Source of the DNA: Deltaproteobacteria bacterium
GTDB taxonomy: Bacteria > Desulfobacterota > DSM-4660 > Desulfatiglandales > HGW-15
Length of the DNA: 34,903 nucleotides
Direction of reading: 5' to 3'
Assembly: GCA_019310485.1 (NCBI GenBank)
Contig: JAFDEF010000031.1
Span: 1 to 34,903 of the forward strand
The notes beneath the pieces are model-generated. The model was not told the DNA's origin. It worked only from the letters and a program-made list of their open reading frames with translations, and did no database searches. Shown one piece after another: positions 8,038-15,890 of this stretch. Within the stretch, counting starts at the first letter, position 1. The number at the start of each line of letters is the position of its first letter. The translations under genes and the position numbers were made by a program.

Positions 8038-9279
8038 ATGGGTAAGAAAGGAAAAAAGTTCTTATCGGTAGGTGTCTTGTTAATGGGAGGTTTGCTATGC
8101 CTTTCGCTTCTCTTTATGCCTGCAAGTGCGCAGGCACGCAATATCAAGGTTGGTATCATTGATTGTTACAGCGGGCCCGCTGCCGTTTATTGCAACGAGG
8201 CACTCAACGGTTTCAAGCTGGCACTAAAGGAGATCAACAAGCAGGGCGTGCTTGGTCGCAAGATCGAATTTACCACCCGGGATACAAAGTTCAAAGTGGA
8301 CCTTGCCCTTAACATGGCAAAGGAACTTGTCATGAGAGAAAACGTTGATGCTCTGGCCGGAACAATAAATAGCGGTGCTGCACTGGCTGTGTCTGAGGCA
8401 GTGGCAAAGGCCGAAAAGATCCCTCTTTTGGTCTGGATATCCAAAAGCGAAAGGATCACAGGTGAAAAGGGCCATCGCTATGTTTTCTCTACAGGTGAAA
8501 ATACCGCAATGGCAGGGAAAGCAGCAGGTGTCGCTCTGTCCAGAAAGCCGTACAAAAAGTACTGGATAGCCGGCGATGATTATGAGTACGGACATGCAAT
8601 GGCTGATGCTGCCTGGCGGAATCTGAAGGCGCTAAGGCCTGATGTCAAGCTAATCGGTAAATCATGGTGGAAACCGGGTGAGCCAGACCTTGTTCCTTAC
8701 TTTACTGCAATCGTGGCAGCCAAGGCAGAAGCTGTGATTCTTTGCACAGGTGGAAGGAGTATGGCGAATGCGCTCAAGACCATTAGGGCAATGGATCTTA
8801 CCAAGAAAGTTGTCCCCTGGATCCATACTGCTACAGAGATCGCAGTGCTAAGATCACTTGGGCCTGGTGCCCCGGAGGGGGTTCTGGGTACTTCTGATTA
8901 CCTCTTTTATTACCCGGACACTCCTGAAAATAGGGCATTTGCCAATGCTTTTAAGTCCGCCTATGGGAGTCCTCCAGGTTTTCCCGGGTTTCATGGATAT
9001 ATTACCGCCAAGTTCATAGCAGAGGGATTCAGGAAGGCGGGGAGCCTGAACAAGGAAAAATTCATAGACATGCTGGAAGGGCTCAAGATCGATAGCCCGG
9101 TGGGAGGAAAACTTGAAATGAGAGCGTGTGATCACCAGGTCGTACTGCCAATTTATCTTGGAGTTACAAAGAAAGTTCCCCAGTACAATTTCCTTATCTC
9201 AGCCGATAATATCACACTCTCTGGTGACGAGGTTATGCCTTCGTGTGAAGAGATCATGAAGGCAAGGGGAAAAAAGTAG
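8038..9279 (+). CDS. livK: Branched-chain amino acid/amide ABC transporter, periplasmic binding protein
   Basis: A 413-aa periplasmic binding protein (LivK/type 1 periplasmic fold) that captures amino acids, amides or related small acids and delivers them to LivHM. A signal peptide is visible: basic KKGKK, a hydrophobic core, and likely cleavage after ASAQA (about residue 33). The mature protein starts IKVGIIDCYSGPAA, and FKLALKEINKQGVLGRKIEF is typical of the family's first lobe. ATG 8038 is preceded by AAGGGAGGG. It is the first gene of a five-gene operon and is separated from livH by an 85-base gap with a stable hairpin. The true substrate cannot be read from sequence; aromatic acids, urea or amides are alternatives to Leu/Ile/Val. 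Confidence 0.93.
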   Translation: MGKKGKKFLSVGVLLMGGLLCLSLLFMPASAQARNIKVGIIDCYSGPAAVYCNEALNGFKLALKEINKQGVLGRKIEFTTRDTKFKVDLALNMAKELVMRENVDALAGTINSGAALAVSEAVAKAEKIPLLVWISKSERITGEKGHRYVFSTGENTAMAGKAAGVALSRKPYKKYWIAGDDYEYGHAMADAAWRNLKALRPDVKLIGKSWWKPGEPDLVPYFTAIVAAKAEAVILCTGGRSMANALKTIRAMDLTKKVVPWIHTATEIAVLRSLGPGAPEGVLGTSDYLFYYPDTPENRAFANAFKSAYGSPPGFPGFHGYITAKFIAEGFRKAGSLNKEKFIDMLEGLKIDSPVGGKLEMRACDHQVVLPIYLGVTKKVPQYNFLISADNITLSGDEVMPSCEEIMKARGKK

Positions 9280-9294
9280 CTTCAAGACCTCCAC

Positions 9295-9326
9295 CTTCGC
9301 CCTCCCCGATGAGGGGAGAGCCGAAG
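9295..9326 (+). terminator. Stable hairpin between livK and livH
   Basis: CTCCCC (9302-9307) pairs with GGGGAG (9313-9318) around loop GATGA, extended outward by CTTCG (9295-9299) with CGAAG (9322-9326). Only a broken U-rich stretch follows, so it is more likely a leaky terminator or mRNA-stabilising stem that keeps binding-protein mRNA more abundant than permease mRNA. Confidence 0.45.
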
Positions 9327-9364
9327 CTTAATCTTTTCAGGTTTTTCGAGAGTTAACTGAGGCT

Positions 9365-10264
9365 ATGGAACTATCGCAGAGTATTAGCTTTGCAGCGCTG
9401 GGCGGGCATTTTTTCGTAGGCCTTAGTAGGGCCATGATCCTGTTTGTGGTTACCTCGGGGCTCAGCCTGGTGCTGGGGGTGTTGAGAGTGCCGAATATTG
9501 CCCACGGCTCCCTTTACATGATAGGTGCATTTGCAGCCTATACCATTTCCAGACTGTTTGGAGGGGGATCTACTGCTTTCTGGCTTGCTCTTGTTATTTC
9601 CCCTTTTGTGGTAGCGGCAGTAAGTCTTGTTGCGGAAAGACTGCTTTTTCAGCACCTTTATCAGAGGGAGCATCTGATGTTACTTTTATTTACTTTCGCC
9701 TTGATGCTTATCCTCGGCGACCTTGTTAAACTCGTCTGGGGCGCGGGCGAGTACCGCTCGATAGTTCCTCCCCAGCTATTGAAAGGTTCTGCATCGATTT
9801 TCGGTTCGTCCATTCCGCGCTATAACCTTTTTCTTATCATTATTGGACCGCTTGTGGCTGTTGGCTTGTGGTTGTTTACCAATAGGACCAAAATGGGGAA
9901 GATCGCGCGGGCAGCTGCGGTTGACAGGGAAATGGTGGGAGCGGTGGGCATTAATGTAAGCTGGGTTTTTGCATTTGCCTTTGTGCTTGGGTGCTTTCTT
10001 GCCGGACTTGGGGGTGCTCTTGTTGCTCCCACGATTAGCGTATCGCTTGGCATGGATCACGACATCATAATCGAAGCTTTCCTTATTGTGACGATTGGCG
10101 GCCTGGGTAACATGTGGGGAGCCATGGTCGGATCCCTGATTTTTGGCCTAACCCAGTCATTTGGCGTCCTTTTCTGGCCTCAATTTGCTATCGTGTTTCC
10201 TTATACCGCTGTTGTGATCGTATTGCTCTGGCGTCCGATGGGGATGCTGAAATCTGTATGGTAA
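9365..10264 (+). CDS. livH: Branched-chain amino acid ABC transporter permease LivH
   Basis: An inner-membrane permease of 299 aa with about eight hydrophobic segments. Family features are LGVLRVPNIAHGSLYMIGA near the N-terminus, the GLGGALVAP segment, and the C-terminal VIVLLWRPMG. It pairs with LivM to form the membrane channel and carries the coupling loop region around AAAVDREMVGAVGIN. ATG 9365 follows a short GAGG. LivM starts 12 bases after its stop, so the two are translated from one message. Confidence 0.94.
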   Translation: MELSQSISFAALGGHFFVGLSRAMILFVVTSGLSLVLGVLRVPNIAHGSLYMIGAFAAYTISRLFGGGSTAFWLALVISPFVVAAVSLVAERLLFQHLYQREHLMLLLFTFALMLILGDLVKLVWGAGEYRSIVPPQLLKGSASIFGSSIPRYNLFLIIIGPLVAVGLWLFTNRTKMGKIARAAAVDREMVGAVGINVSWVFAFAFVLGCFLAGLGGALVAPTISVSLGMDHDIIIEAFLIVTIGGLGNMWGAMVGSLIFGLTQSFGVLFWPQFAIVFPYTAVVIVLLWRPMGMLKSVW

Positions 10265-10276
10265 GGGGGGTACTTC

Positions 10277-11239
10277 TTGGTAAAGCCAGGTTCCAGTCTT
10301 AGATCATTTTGGATCTGTGCTGCTATCTTGGTCGTCTTGTTGTTCTTGCCCCCTGTTATCCCTCGCTTTTACACCTATATCTTGGCTTCGATATTTGTCA
10401 CTTCCCTGCTGGCCATGAGCCTTAACATGGTGGTCGGGTATGGCGGCCTGTTTCAATTTCACCATGCTGCTTTTTATGGGGTGGGCGCTTACACGTTCGG
10501 CCTGCTGCTTACGAAAACACACCTGCCGATGTTGGTTGCCTTTATTGCCGGACCAATCGCCGCCGCACTCGCAGGCCTGCTTATTGGCTGGTTCTGTGTC
10601 AGGTTGATAAAACTTTACTTTGCAATGCTGCAGATATCTCTTGGCTCTCTGCTGTGGGCTATTGCATTCAGGTGGTACAGCCTTACCGGTGGAGATGACG
10701 GGATGCACGGTATTCCCACGCCTTCTTTTCTTTTTTCTTCCACCCATGCTTATTACTTTATTCTAATCGTTTTTTCTGTCTGCCTTTTGCTCATGTACCT
10801 GATATTGAAATCCCCTTTTGGTATGACACTTCAAGCCATTAGGGATAATCCCGACCGCTGTGAGGCCGTAGGCGTAAACGTCAGGCGCCATCAGCTAATT
10901 GGAATCATAATTGCCACCTTTTTCGCAGGGGTGGCAGGCGTTTTGTTTGTGGTGCTGGAGCATTCGGTTTTTCCTGATCTTCTTTTCTGGATCTTATCCC
11001 TTGAAGTTTTCATTATGTGCCTTTTGGGAGGCTGGTTCACCTTTATCGGACCGGTCATAGGGGCTGCGATAATGGTTTCTCTGAGAACCTTTGTGGGGAT
11101 CTACACCCAGTACTGGACTCTCATTCTGGGGGTGCTTTTGATCTTTCTTATCTTTTTCTTGCCCGAAGGCATTATGGGGTTTATCTCGGCAAAGCTCGGT
11201 TCAAAACCCGTGGAAGGAATCGAAAGGGCTGTTGAATAA
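10277..11239 (+). CDS. livM: Branched-chain amino acid ABC transporter permease LivM
   Basis: The second inner-membrane permease, 320 aa with roughly nine to ten hydrophobic segments. Family segments include SLNMVVGYGGLFQFHHAAFYGVG cut as SLNMVVGYGGL and FHHAAFYGVGAY, and the coupling-loop region LQAIRDNPDRCEAVGVNV. The start is TTG 10277, placed 6 bases after AGGGGGG (10264-10270); no ATG or GTG gives a better N-terminus. livG begins 3 bases after its stop. Confidence 0.93.
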   Translation: MVKPGSSLRSFWICAAILVVLLFLPPVIPRFYTYILASIFVTSLLAMSLNMVVGYGGLFQFHHAAFYGVGAYTFGLLLTKTHLPMLVAFIAGPIAAALAGLLIGWFCVRLIKLYFAMLQISLGSLLWAIAFRWYSLTGGDDGMHGIPTPSFLFSSTHAYYFILIVFSVCLLLMYLILKSPFGMTLQAIRDNPDRCEAVGVNVRRHQLIGIIIATFFAGVAGVLFVVLEHSVFPDLLFWILSLEVFIMCLLGGWFTFIGPVIGAAIMVSLRTFVGIYTQYWTLILGVLLIFLIFFLPEGIMGFISAKLGSKPVEGIERAVE

Positions 11240-11242
11240 AGC

Positions 11243-11983
11243 ATGTTGCGCGTTGAGAATATATACAAATCTTTTGGAAATTTCCTAGCGGTTAGCGGTG
11301 CACAGCTTACAGTAGGGAGAGGGGAACTGGTTGCAGTAATCGGCCCTAACGGTGCAGGAAAGACGACCCTTTTTAACCTGATCACCGGGCAACTCAAACC
11401 CGATAGGGGAAAAGTTGTTTTCAAGGAGGAAGATATTACAAGGCTTTCGACCCACCTCATATGCAGAAAAGGGATTGCCCGTTCATTTCAAATAGCAAAT
11501 GTTTTTCCCAGAATGACGGTTTTTGGTAATGTCCAGGTATCAGTTCTTTCACAGCAAAGACAAAGTAACAGCCTGTTTCGTCCTGCTTATACCATGGCAG
11601 TTAAAGAAACCGAGGAGATTTTGGAAAGTGTGGGCCTTATTGAAAAGGCCCACGAGCTTGCAGGCTCTCTTTCCCACGGAGACCAGAGAATACTAGAAAT
11701 TGCCATTGCCCTGGGTAATGAACCGGAATTGTTGATCCTTGACGAACCCACTGCCGGCATGTCTCCAGAGGAAACCAGGATCACTATGGACCTTGTCAGG
11801 AGGCTCGCGGAGACAAAGGGATTGACAATTTTATTTTGCGAACACGACATGGACGTTGTTTTCAATGTTGCCCAAAGTATCATGGTCATGCACCATGGAA
11901 GGACCATTGTGCAGGGAGCGCCTGATGAAGTGAGAAGAAACGAACAGGTGCAGGAAGCCTATCTCGGGGATGAGGATGCTTGA
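11243..11983 (+). CDS. livG: Branched-chain amino acid ABC transporter ATP-binding protein LivG
   Basis: One of two cytoplasmic ATPases that power the importer, 246 aa. Walker A is GPNGAGKTT (about residue 34). The signature region is SLSHGDQRILEIAIAL, with His-Gly-Asp in place of the more common YGQ/GGQ. Walker B is LLILDEPTAGM and the switch histidine is in CEHDMDVVF. The PTAGMSPEET segment is characteristic of LivG. Its last 8 bases overlap livF. Confidence 0.95.
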   Translation: MLRVENIYKSFGNFLAVSGAQLTVGRGELVAVIGPNGAGKTTLFNLITGQLKPDRGKVVFKEEDITRLSTHLICRKGIARSFQIANVFPRMTVFGNVQVSVLSQQRQSNSLFRPAYTMAVKETEEILESVGLIEKAHELAGSLSHGDQRILEIAIALGNEPELLILDEPTAGMSPEETRITMDLVRRLAETKGLTILFCEHDMDVVFNVAQSIMVMHHGRTIVQGAPDEVRRNEQVQEAYLGDEDA

Positions 11984-12674
11984 GGTCAAAGAGATTCACA
12001 CTTTTTATGGTCTAAGCCATATCCTTTTTGGGGTTTCACTAAACGTGGACTCTGGCCAGGTCGTCTGCCTTTTGGGTCGAAACGGGGCAGGAAAAACGAC
12101 CACCCTGAAAAGCGTCCTCGGAATGGCGCCTCCGAGGCAGGGGCAGATTTTCTTTAAGGGTGAAGAAGTCACAGGGAAGGAGCCTTACATTATGGTACGA
12201 AAAGGGGTAGGCTATGTACCTGATGACAGGCGGATATTTGCAGACCTCACTGTCGGAGAAAACCTCGAGATCGCTGCCAGAAAAACTGAAGAGAGGAAAG
12301 ATTGGGATAAGAATGCAGTTTATGAACTTTTTCCCCGGCTAAGGGAAATGGATTCTCGCAAAGGCGGGTTTCTGAGCGGCGGGGAACAGAAAATGCTTGC
12401 CATCGGCAGAGCGCTCATGGGAAACCCTGAATTCCTCCTTCTGGATGAGCCAACCGAGGGTCTGGCACCCGTGCTGGTGCGCGTTCTTAGAGGTACAATT
12501 GAAAGGCTCAAAGGATTTGGCCTGACCGTTTTACTTGCCGAGCAAAACGTCAAGTTTACCCTGCGTCTCAGTGATTATGGTTACATCATAGAAAAGGGAC
12601 AAATCGCTTACAAGGGAACTGTCAAAGAATTGACTGAAAACGAGGAGGTAAGGAAAACGTGCGGCATCCAGTGA
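11976..12674 (+). CDS. livF: Branched-chain amino acid ABC transporter ATP-binding protein LivF
   Basis: The partner ATPase of LivG, 232 aa. Walker A is GRNGAGKTT, the signature LSGGEQKMLAIGRAL, Walker B FLLLDEPTEGLAP, and the switch region LAEQNVKF replaces the usual histidine with Gln, as is normal for LivF. ATG 11976 (MLEVKEIHTFYG) is preferred to ATG 11970 because GGGGA lies 5 bases before it and it matches the family N-terminus. It ends the liv operon, facing the regulator gene on the other strand. Confidence 0.95.
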   Translation: MLEVKEIHTFYGLSHILFGVSLNVDSGQVVCLLGRNGAGKTTTLKSVLGMAPPRQGQIFFKGEEVTGKEPYIMVRKGVGYVPDDRRIFADLTVGENLEIAARKTEERKDWDKNAVYELFPRLREMDSRKGGFLSGGEQKMLAIGRALMGNPEFLLLDEPTEGLAPVLVRVLRGTIERLKGFGLTVLLAEQNVKFTLRLSDYGYIIEKGQIAYKGTVKELTENEEVRKTCGIQ

Positions 12675-12698
12675 ATTCGCTTTTCCGACAAGCTCAAG

Positions 12699-12712
12699 GG
12701 GTGATATCACCC
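12699..12712. repeat. Perfect 14-bp palindrome GGGTGATATCACCC
   Basis: A self-complementary 14-base sequence with no loop lies 25 bases after livF, between the convergent livF and NtrC-like genes. It could be a dimeric protein-binding site or form a cruciform/hairpin. No function is assigned. Confidence 0.5.
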
Positions 12713-12730
12713 ATTCCCGGACGGTAGGAT

Positions 12731-12750
12731 AGAACAAGGGTTCTTATTTT
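12731..12750 (+). terminator. Weak intrinsic terminator after livF
   Basis: AGAAC (12731-12735) pairs with GTTCT (12740-12744) around AAGG, followed by TATTTT. The stem is only 5 bp, so termination would be weak. It lies between two convergent genes. Confidence 0.35.
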
Positions 12751-14098
12751 ATGCTTTCTTCAGACCCAGGCCGGCTGTCTTGGACAAAAGGGTGTTGCGG
12801 TGAATACCCAGGATTCTGGCGGCTTCTTTCCTGTTTCCTTCAACGCTTTCAAGAACCTCGCTAATATATTGCTGCTCAAAGGTGTTTACAGCCTCTTTAA
12901 GGGTCATATTTTTTGACCGGGCTTTTCCGGTATCGAAGGTGGCTATATCTTTGACATCTATAACAGGGCCTTTTGTAATGGTGAAAGATCTTTCAACCAG
13001 GTTTTGAAGCTCCCGCACATTTCCAGGCCAGTCATACTCCATTAAAATCCTCATCGCCTTTTTTGAGAACCTCTTGGGTTGCTTTCCGCTTTTTTTTGCA
13101 TTCATGTCCAGAAAGTAGTCTATAAGTAAAGGAATGTCCTTCTTTCTTTCCCTCAGTGGTGGAAGCTCAATGGGGAACACATTCAGACGGTAAAAGAGAT
13201 CTTCCCGGAACTCGCCTTTTTCCATCAGTTCTTTAAGGTCCTTGTTGGATGCAGCTATAAACCGAACATCAATTCTGATTACCTTTGTTGTCCCCAGTCT
13301 CTGGAATTCCTTCTCCTGGATAACCCGGAGCAGTTTTGCCTGCATTGTCACATCAAGAGTATCAATATCGTCCAGAAAGGCTGTTCCTTTGTCGGCAATT
13401 TCGAGCTTTCCCAGAGTCGTTCTCACCGCGCCTGTGAAGGCTCCCTTGTTGTATCCGAAGACTTCACTTTCCATAAGCGTTGAGGGGATCGCTGCGCACG
13501 AGATAACCACGAAAGGCTGGTTCTTCCGGGGGCTCAGGTTGTGGATTGCCCTGGCTACAAGCTCTTTTCCTGTTCCACTTTCCCCCTGCACGAGCACGGC
13601 ACCATCACTTTCGGCTATTGTTGAGATCAGCTCAAAGATATCTTTCATTTTCTGATCTTCGCCAATAATTTCCTGAAAAGGATGGTACCTCTGGAGTTCG
13701 TTTTTGAGGTAAGCCACTTCCCTGACCAGGTGTTTTTTCTCAAGGGCTCGCTCAATGATATTTATGACATCTTCTACAAGGAAAGGTTTAATCATGTATT
13801 CATAAGCGCCAAGCTTGATCGCCCTTACAGCAGTTTGAATCTCTTTTACGGCGGTCACCATGATGACTTCGGGATTGGGGTCAATGGCCTTGAGCTTTTC
13901 AAGAAGGTCGAGGCCGTTAATATCCGGAAGCAGGATATCCAGCAGAATCACATCAACCGAGTTTGTTGTAAGAAGATGGATCGCCTCCTTCCCGTTTTCC
14001 GCCATGAGAACATTGAACTGATCCTTGAGCACCATATTGAACGACTGGCGTATGCCATGCTCATCATCAACCACAAGAATGGTCGCTTTTTTATCCAT
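12749..14098 (-). CDS. NtrC-family sigma54-dependent response regulator
   Basis: A 449-aa cytoplasmic activator with the classic three-part layout. The receiver domain (1-120) has acidic residues D11/D12, phospho-acceptor D54 in LLDILLPDI, and K104. The AAA+ domain (about 140-370) has Walker A GESGTGKE (172-179), the sigma54-contacting GAFTGA loop (219-224), a Walker B-like GTAFLDDI and an arginine-finger region FREDLFYRL. The C-terminal Fis-type helix-turn-helix is NRKEAARILGIHRNTLLSK. It should use ATP to remodel sigma54-RNA polymerase when phosphorylated. The soluble kinase gene 1.8 kb away (15891-17867) is the likeliest partner, but that is inference. Two NtrC-like dyads lie about 210 bases upstream. 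Confidence 0.95.
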   Translation of the reverse strand: MDKKATILVVDDEHGIRQSFNMVLKDQFNVLMAENGKEAIHLLTTNSVDVILLDILLPDINGLDLLEKLKAIDPNPEVIMVTAVKEIQTAVRAIKLGAYEYMIKPFLVEDVINIIERALEKKHLVREVAYLKNELQRYHPFQEIIGEDQKMKDIFELISTIAESDGAVLVQGESGTGKELVARAIHNLSPRKNQPFVVISCAAIPSTLMESEVFGYNKGAFTGAVRTTLGKLEIADKGTAFLDDIDTLDVTMQAKLLRVIQEKEFQRLGTTKVIRIDVRFIAASNKDLKELMEKGEFREDLFYRLNVFPIELPPLRERKKDIPLLIDYFLDMNAKKSGKQPKRFSKKAMRILMEYDWPGNVRELQNLVERSFTITKGPVIDVKDIATFDTGKARSKNMTLKEAVNTFEQQYISEVLESVEGNRKEAARILGIHRNTLLSKTAGLGLKKA

Positions 14099-14164
14099 CC
14101 TGCAAAGACTCTCCGAGTTTTCTTGCTTGTATTGTTTATATTCTAAAACCCTTAATTTGAGCGT

Positions 14165-14194
14165 ATTTTACATAAAGAATGATTAGTTTGTAAA
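14165..14194 (-). promoter_or_regulatory. Predicted sigma70 promoter of the NtrC-family gene
   Basis: On the minus strand TTTACA (14194-14189), an 18-base spacer and TAAAAT (14170-14165) lie about 70 bases upstream of the regulator start. The match is good but in AT-rich DNA, so chance matches are likely. Confidence 0.35.
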
Positions 14195-14305
14195 GATATT
14201 AATAATGGAATACAGAAAAAGCTTCCCTTTTTCAAATAATTAGAGTAAAATTAATATATTGCGGGCATTCTTCTAAAACCGACATCAGCATAAGGTAACT
14301 GCAGG

Positions 14306-14344
14306 TGCACAAAATAATGTGCACAATGCACATTTTTTTGTGCG
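14306..14344. promoter_or_regulatory. Two tandem NtrC-like dyad sites
   Basis: TGCACA-N6-TGTGCA (14306-14323) is followed after 3 bases by TGCACA-N6-TGTGCG (14327-14344). The two dyad centres are 21 bp apart, about two helical turns, so dimers would sit on one DNA face. The half sites resemble the known NtrC consensus (TGCAC..GTGCA) with one more central base. The adjacent gene encodes an NtrC-family activator, so an upstream activating sequence is plausible. The inner arms could alternatively form a hairpin (14316-14334) ahead of a T run. Confidence 0.5.
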
Positions 14345-14515
14345 TTTTTTGCGAGAAGTTTTTCTGGAGTTAAGTTCTTGGAAAGTAAGGATATTATAAG
14401 TATCACAAGATTTTGCCCCCTATTGCCGGGAGAATATCTACATATTGTGGCCCGCCCTTTAGGCTCGAGGAAAACGGGAGCAAATGAATTATTTCCCCCC
14501 GAAGAGGACTAAGAT

Positions 14516-14554
14516 ATGCATGAATTAGGGACAGCACTGAGGGTGATGCTTTAA
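14516..14554 (+). other. 12-codon reading frame resembling the start of HypA
   Basis: ATG 14516 follows AGAGGA at good spacing and encodes MHELGTALRVML before TAA. The first residues resemble the N-terminus of the nickel chaperone HypA (MHE-[LM]-[GS]-x-A). The rest of HypA was not recognised downstream. It may be a leader peptide, a gene remnant or chance. Confidence 0.2.
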
Positions 14555-14805
14555 TTGGGGGTGCTAATCATACCAGTGACTTGATAAATACGGACTGGCT
14601 GCAGGAACTGCAAGCTTTGACGAAGCAGTGCGCCTTTGCGCTCGGTTCCTGATTCAGGAAGGGAGAGTTGTGCGCGTTTTGAAGGCTTCCTGCAGGGTGG
14701 ACCGGGCCTTTTTCCATGGCCATGCCCTGAGATATGGCGCCGGATACTCATTGGGTCTTAAAAGGTTAATATCTTGAAATACTTAAGCCTTTGGGAGGGT
14801 CAAAA

Positions 14806-15774
14806 ATGAAGCTTAGCTCCTTTTTGCAAATGAAACCAAATGTTTTTATCTGTGAGAAACTCGGCTGGAGAGTAGCACTCTTCTATATTATGATGCTCGG
14901 TAAACTCTATTTCTTTTTAAAGGAAGAGGAAAAGAGAAAAATTATTGAAGCAGTTGAGTATGTTTTTGGCAACATGAAAGAAAAACAGGAAGTGCAAGAA
15001 CTTTCTCAAAAAGTTTTGAAAGGTATAATTGCGCACTACTACGAAAAATTCTACAATGCTTACGAAGATACATCCGGGCTTTCTTCCTTTATGGAAAAAA
15101 GCATTGAGGCCCCGAGCCTGGACAAGCTGGACCGGGCCCTGAGTGGAGGAAAAGGGGTGCTTTTTGTTACAGGCCATTACGGCGGAATCGAATACATTCC
15201 CATCTACCTGGCCTTGAAAGGATATTCCGTCTCGGTTGTCATGAAATTTGCTACGCAGCAGCTAAGGGAAACTTCTTATGCCAGGGCAGATGCTTTGGGA
15301 TTGAGAGTTGTGGAAGCGAATCAGAACTCACGCGTGCTGCTTACTGTCGTAGGGGAACTCAAAAAAAATCGCATCGTTTTCATAGAGTGTGATGAGATCG
15401 ATGAATGGAAGCCATCCCGGAAGGAAAAAATTTCTTTTTTGGGAAAGATAGTTGGTGTTGACAGGACAATAAATCTTATTCATAAAAGAACTGGGGCTGA
15501 AGTTGTTCTCGGTCTTTTGCACAGGCATAGTTTTAAAAGATATGCCCTTATGATTGAAGACTACAACGATATGTTGAAAAGACTTGGAGGAAGGGCATCT
15601 TCAGTGGGACAGGCTATTATTAAGTGCTTTGAGCAATATGTTTATGAGGGCCCGGAGCAATGGTATCAGTGGAAAAAATACGCCGGGCTTGGTGGGATTC
15701 AGGATCCGGCCTTCCTCCATGAAGAGAACAAAAGCCCATCCCTCCTGCGCCCTGCCTGTGTCGCTCGTGCATAG
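14806..15774 (+). CDS. Lysophospholipid/lipid A-type acyltransferase (LpxL/HtrB-like)
   Basis: A 322-aa protein of the LpxL/LpxM-like acyltransferase family, which transfers acyl chains from acyl carrier protein or CoA to lipid acceptors at the inner face of the inner membrane. The catalytic HX4E motif is HYGGIE within VLFVTGHYGGIEYIPIYLAL (residues about 118-137). An N-terminal hydrophobic stretch (VALFYIMMLGKLYFFL) may anchor it. ATG 14806 is chosen because GGGAGGG (14793-14799) lies just before it; an in-frame TTG at 14791 precedes the ribosome site. The C-terminal PEQWYQWKKY resembles the family's E-QWFW/YQWK segment. The acceptor lipid is unknown. It lies between a response regulator and a sensor kinase. 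Confidence 0.85.
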   Translation: MKLSSFLQMKPNVFICEKLGWRVALFYIMMLGKLYFFLKEEEKRKIIEAVEYVFGNMKEKQEVQELSQKVLKGIIAHYYEKFYNAYEDTSGLSSFMEKSIEAPSLDKLDRALSGGKGVLFVTGHYGGIEYIPIYLALKGYSVSVVMKFATQQLRETSYARADALGLRVVEANQNSRVLLTVVGELKKNRIVFIECDEIDEWKPSRKEKISFLGKIVGVDRTINLIHKRTGAEVVLGLLHRHSFKRYALMIEDYNDMLKRLGGRASSVGQAIIKCFEQYVYEGPEQWYQWKKYAGLGGIQDPAFLHEENKSPSLLRPACVARA

Positions 15775-15890
15775 AGCAGAGGGTGGATCAACGAGCCACA
15801 GAGTTTTTTGGTGTCTCTTCTTTTTCCTTTGAACCCTGTGTTTGCCTCCTCGAAGGGTCGTGTTTACACATTTGAGAAAGGTGTGCCGGA

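Larger units (their letters stand above)
14099..14805. other. 707-base intergenic region with regulatory signals
   Basis: Between the divergent regulator and acyltransferase genes lies an AT-rich segment near 14140-14270, then two tandem dyads (14306-14344). Next come a 12-codon reading frame with a good ribosome site (14516-14554) and a more GC-rich tract with small inverted repeats (for example TTCCTGA/TCAGGAA near 14645-14660). No long gene is credible in either strand; a 66-codon minus-strand frame at 14551-14751 has no recognisable content. Confidence 0.5.

Noticed and set aside
13682-14146. 154-codon plus-strand open frame across the response regulator
   Set aside because: It is complementary to conserved receiver-domain codons and has no independent coding features.
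14596-14611. Possible sigma54 -24/-12 promoter (TGGC...GC)
   Set aside because: The GG to GC distance is one base too long (11 instead of 10 bases between), and sigma54 tolerates spacing changes poorly.
14551-14751. 66-codon minus-strand open frame
   Set aside because: No ribosome site, Arg/Pro/Ser-rich translation and no family resemblance.
15775-15890. Interspersed repeat resembling CCACAGAG-type units after the acyltransferase
   Set aside because: Only a short degenerate match was seen, and no second arm or copy was found in the window.
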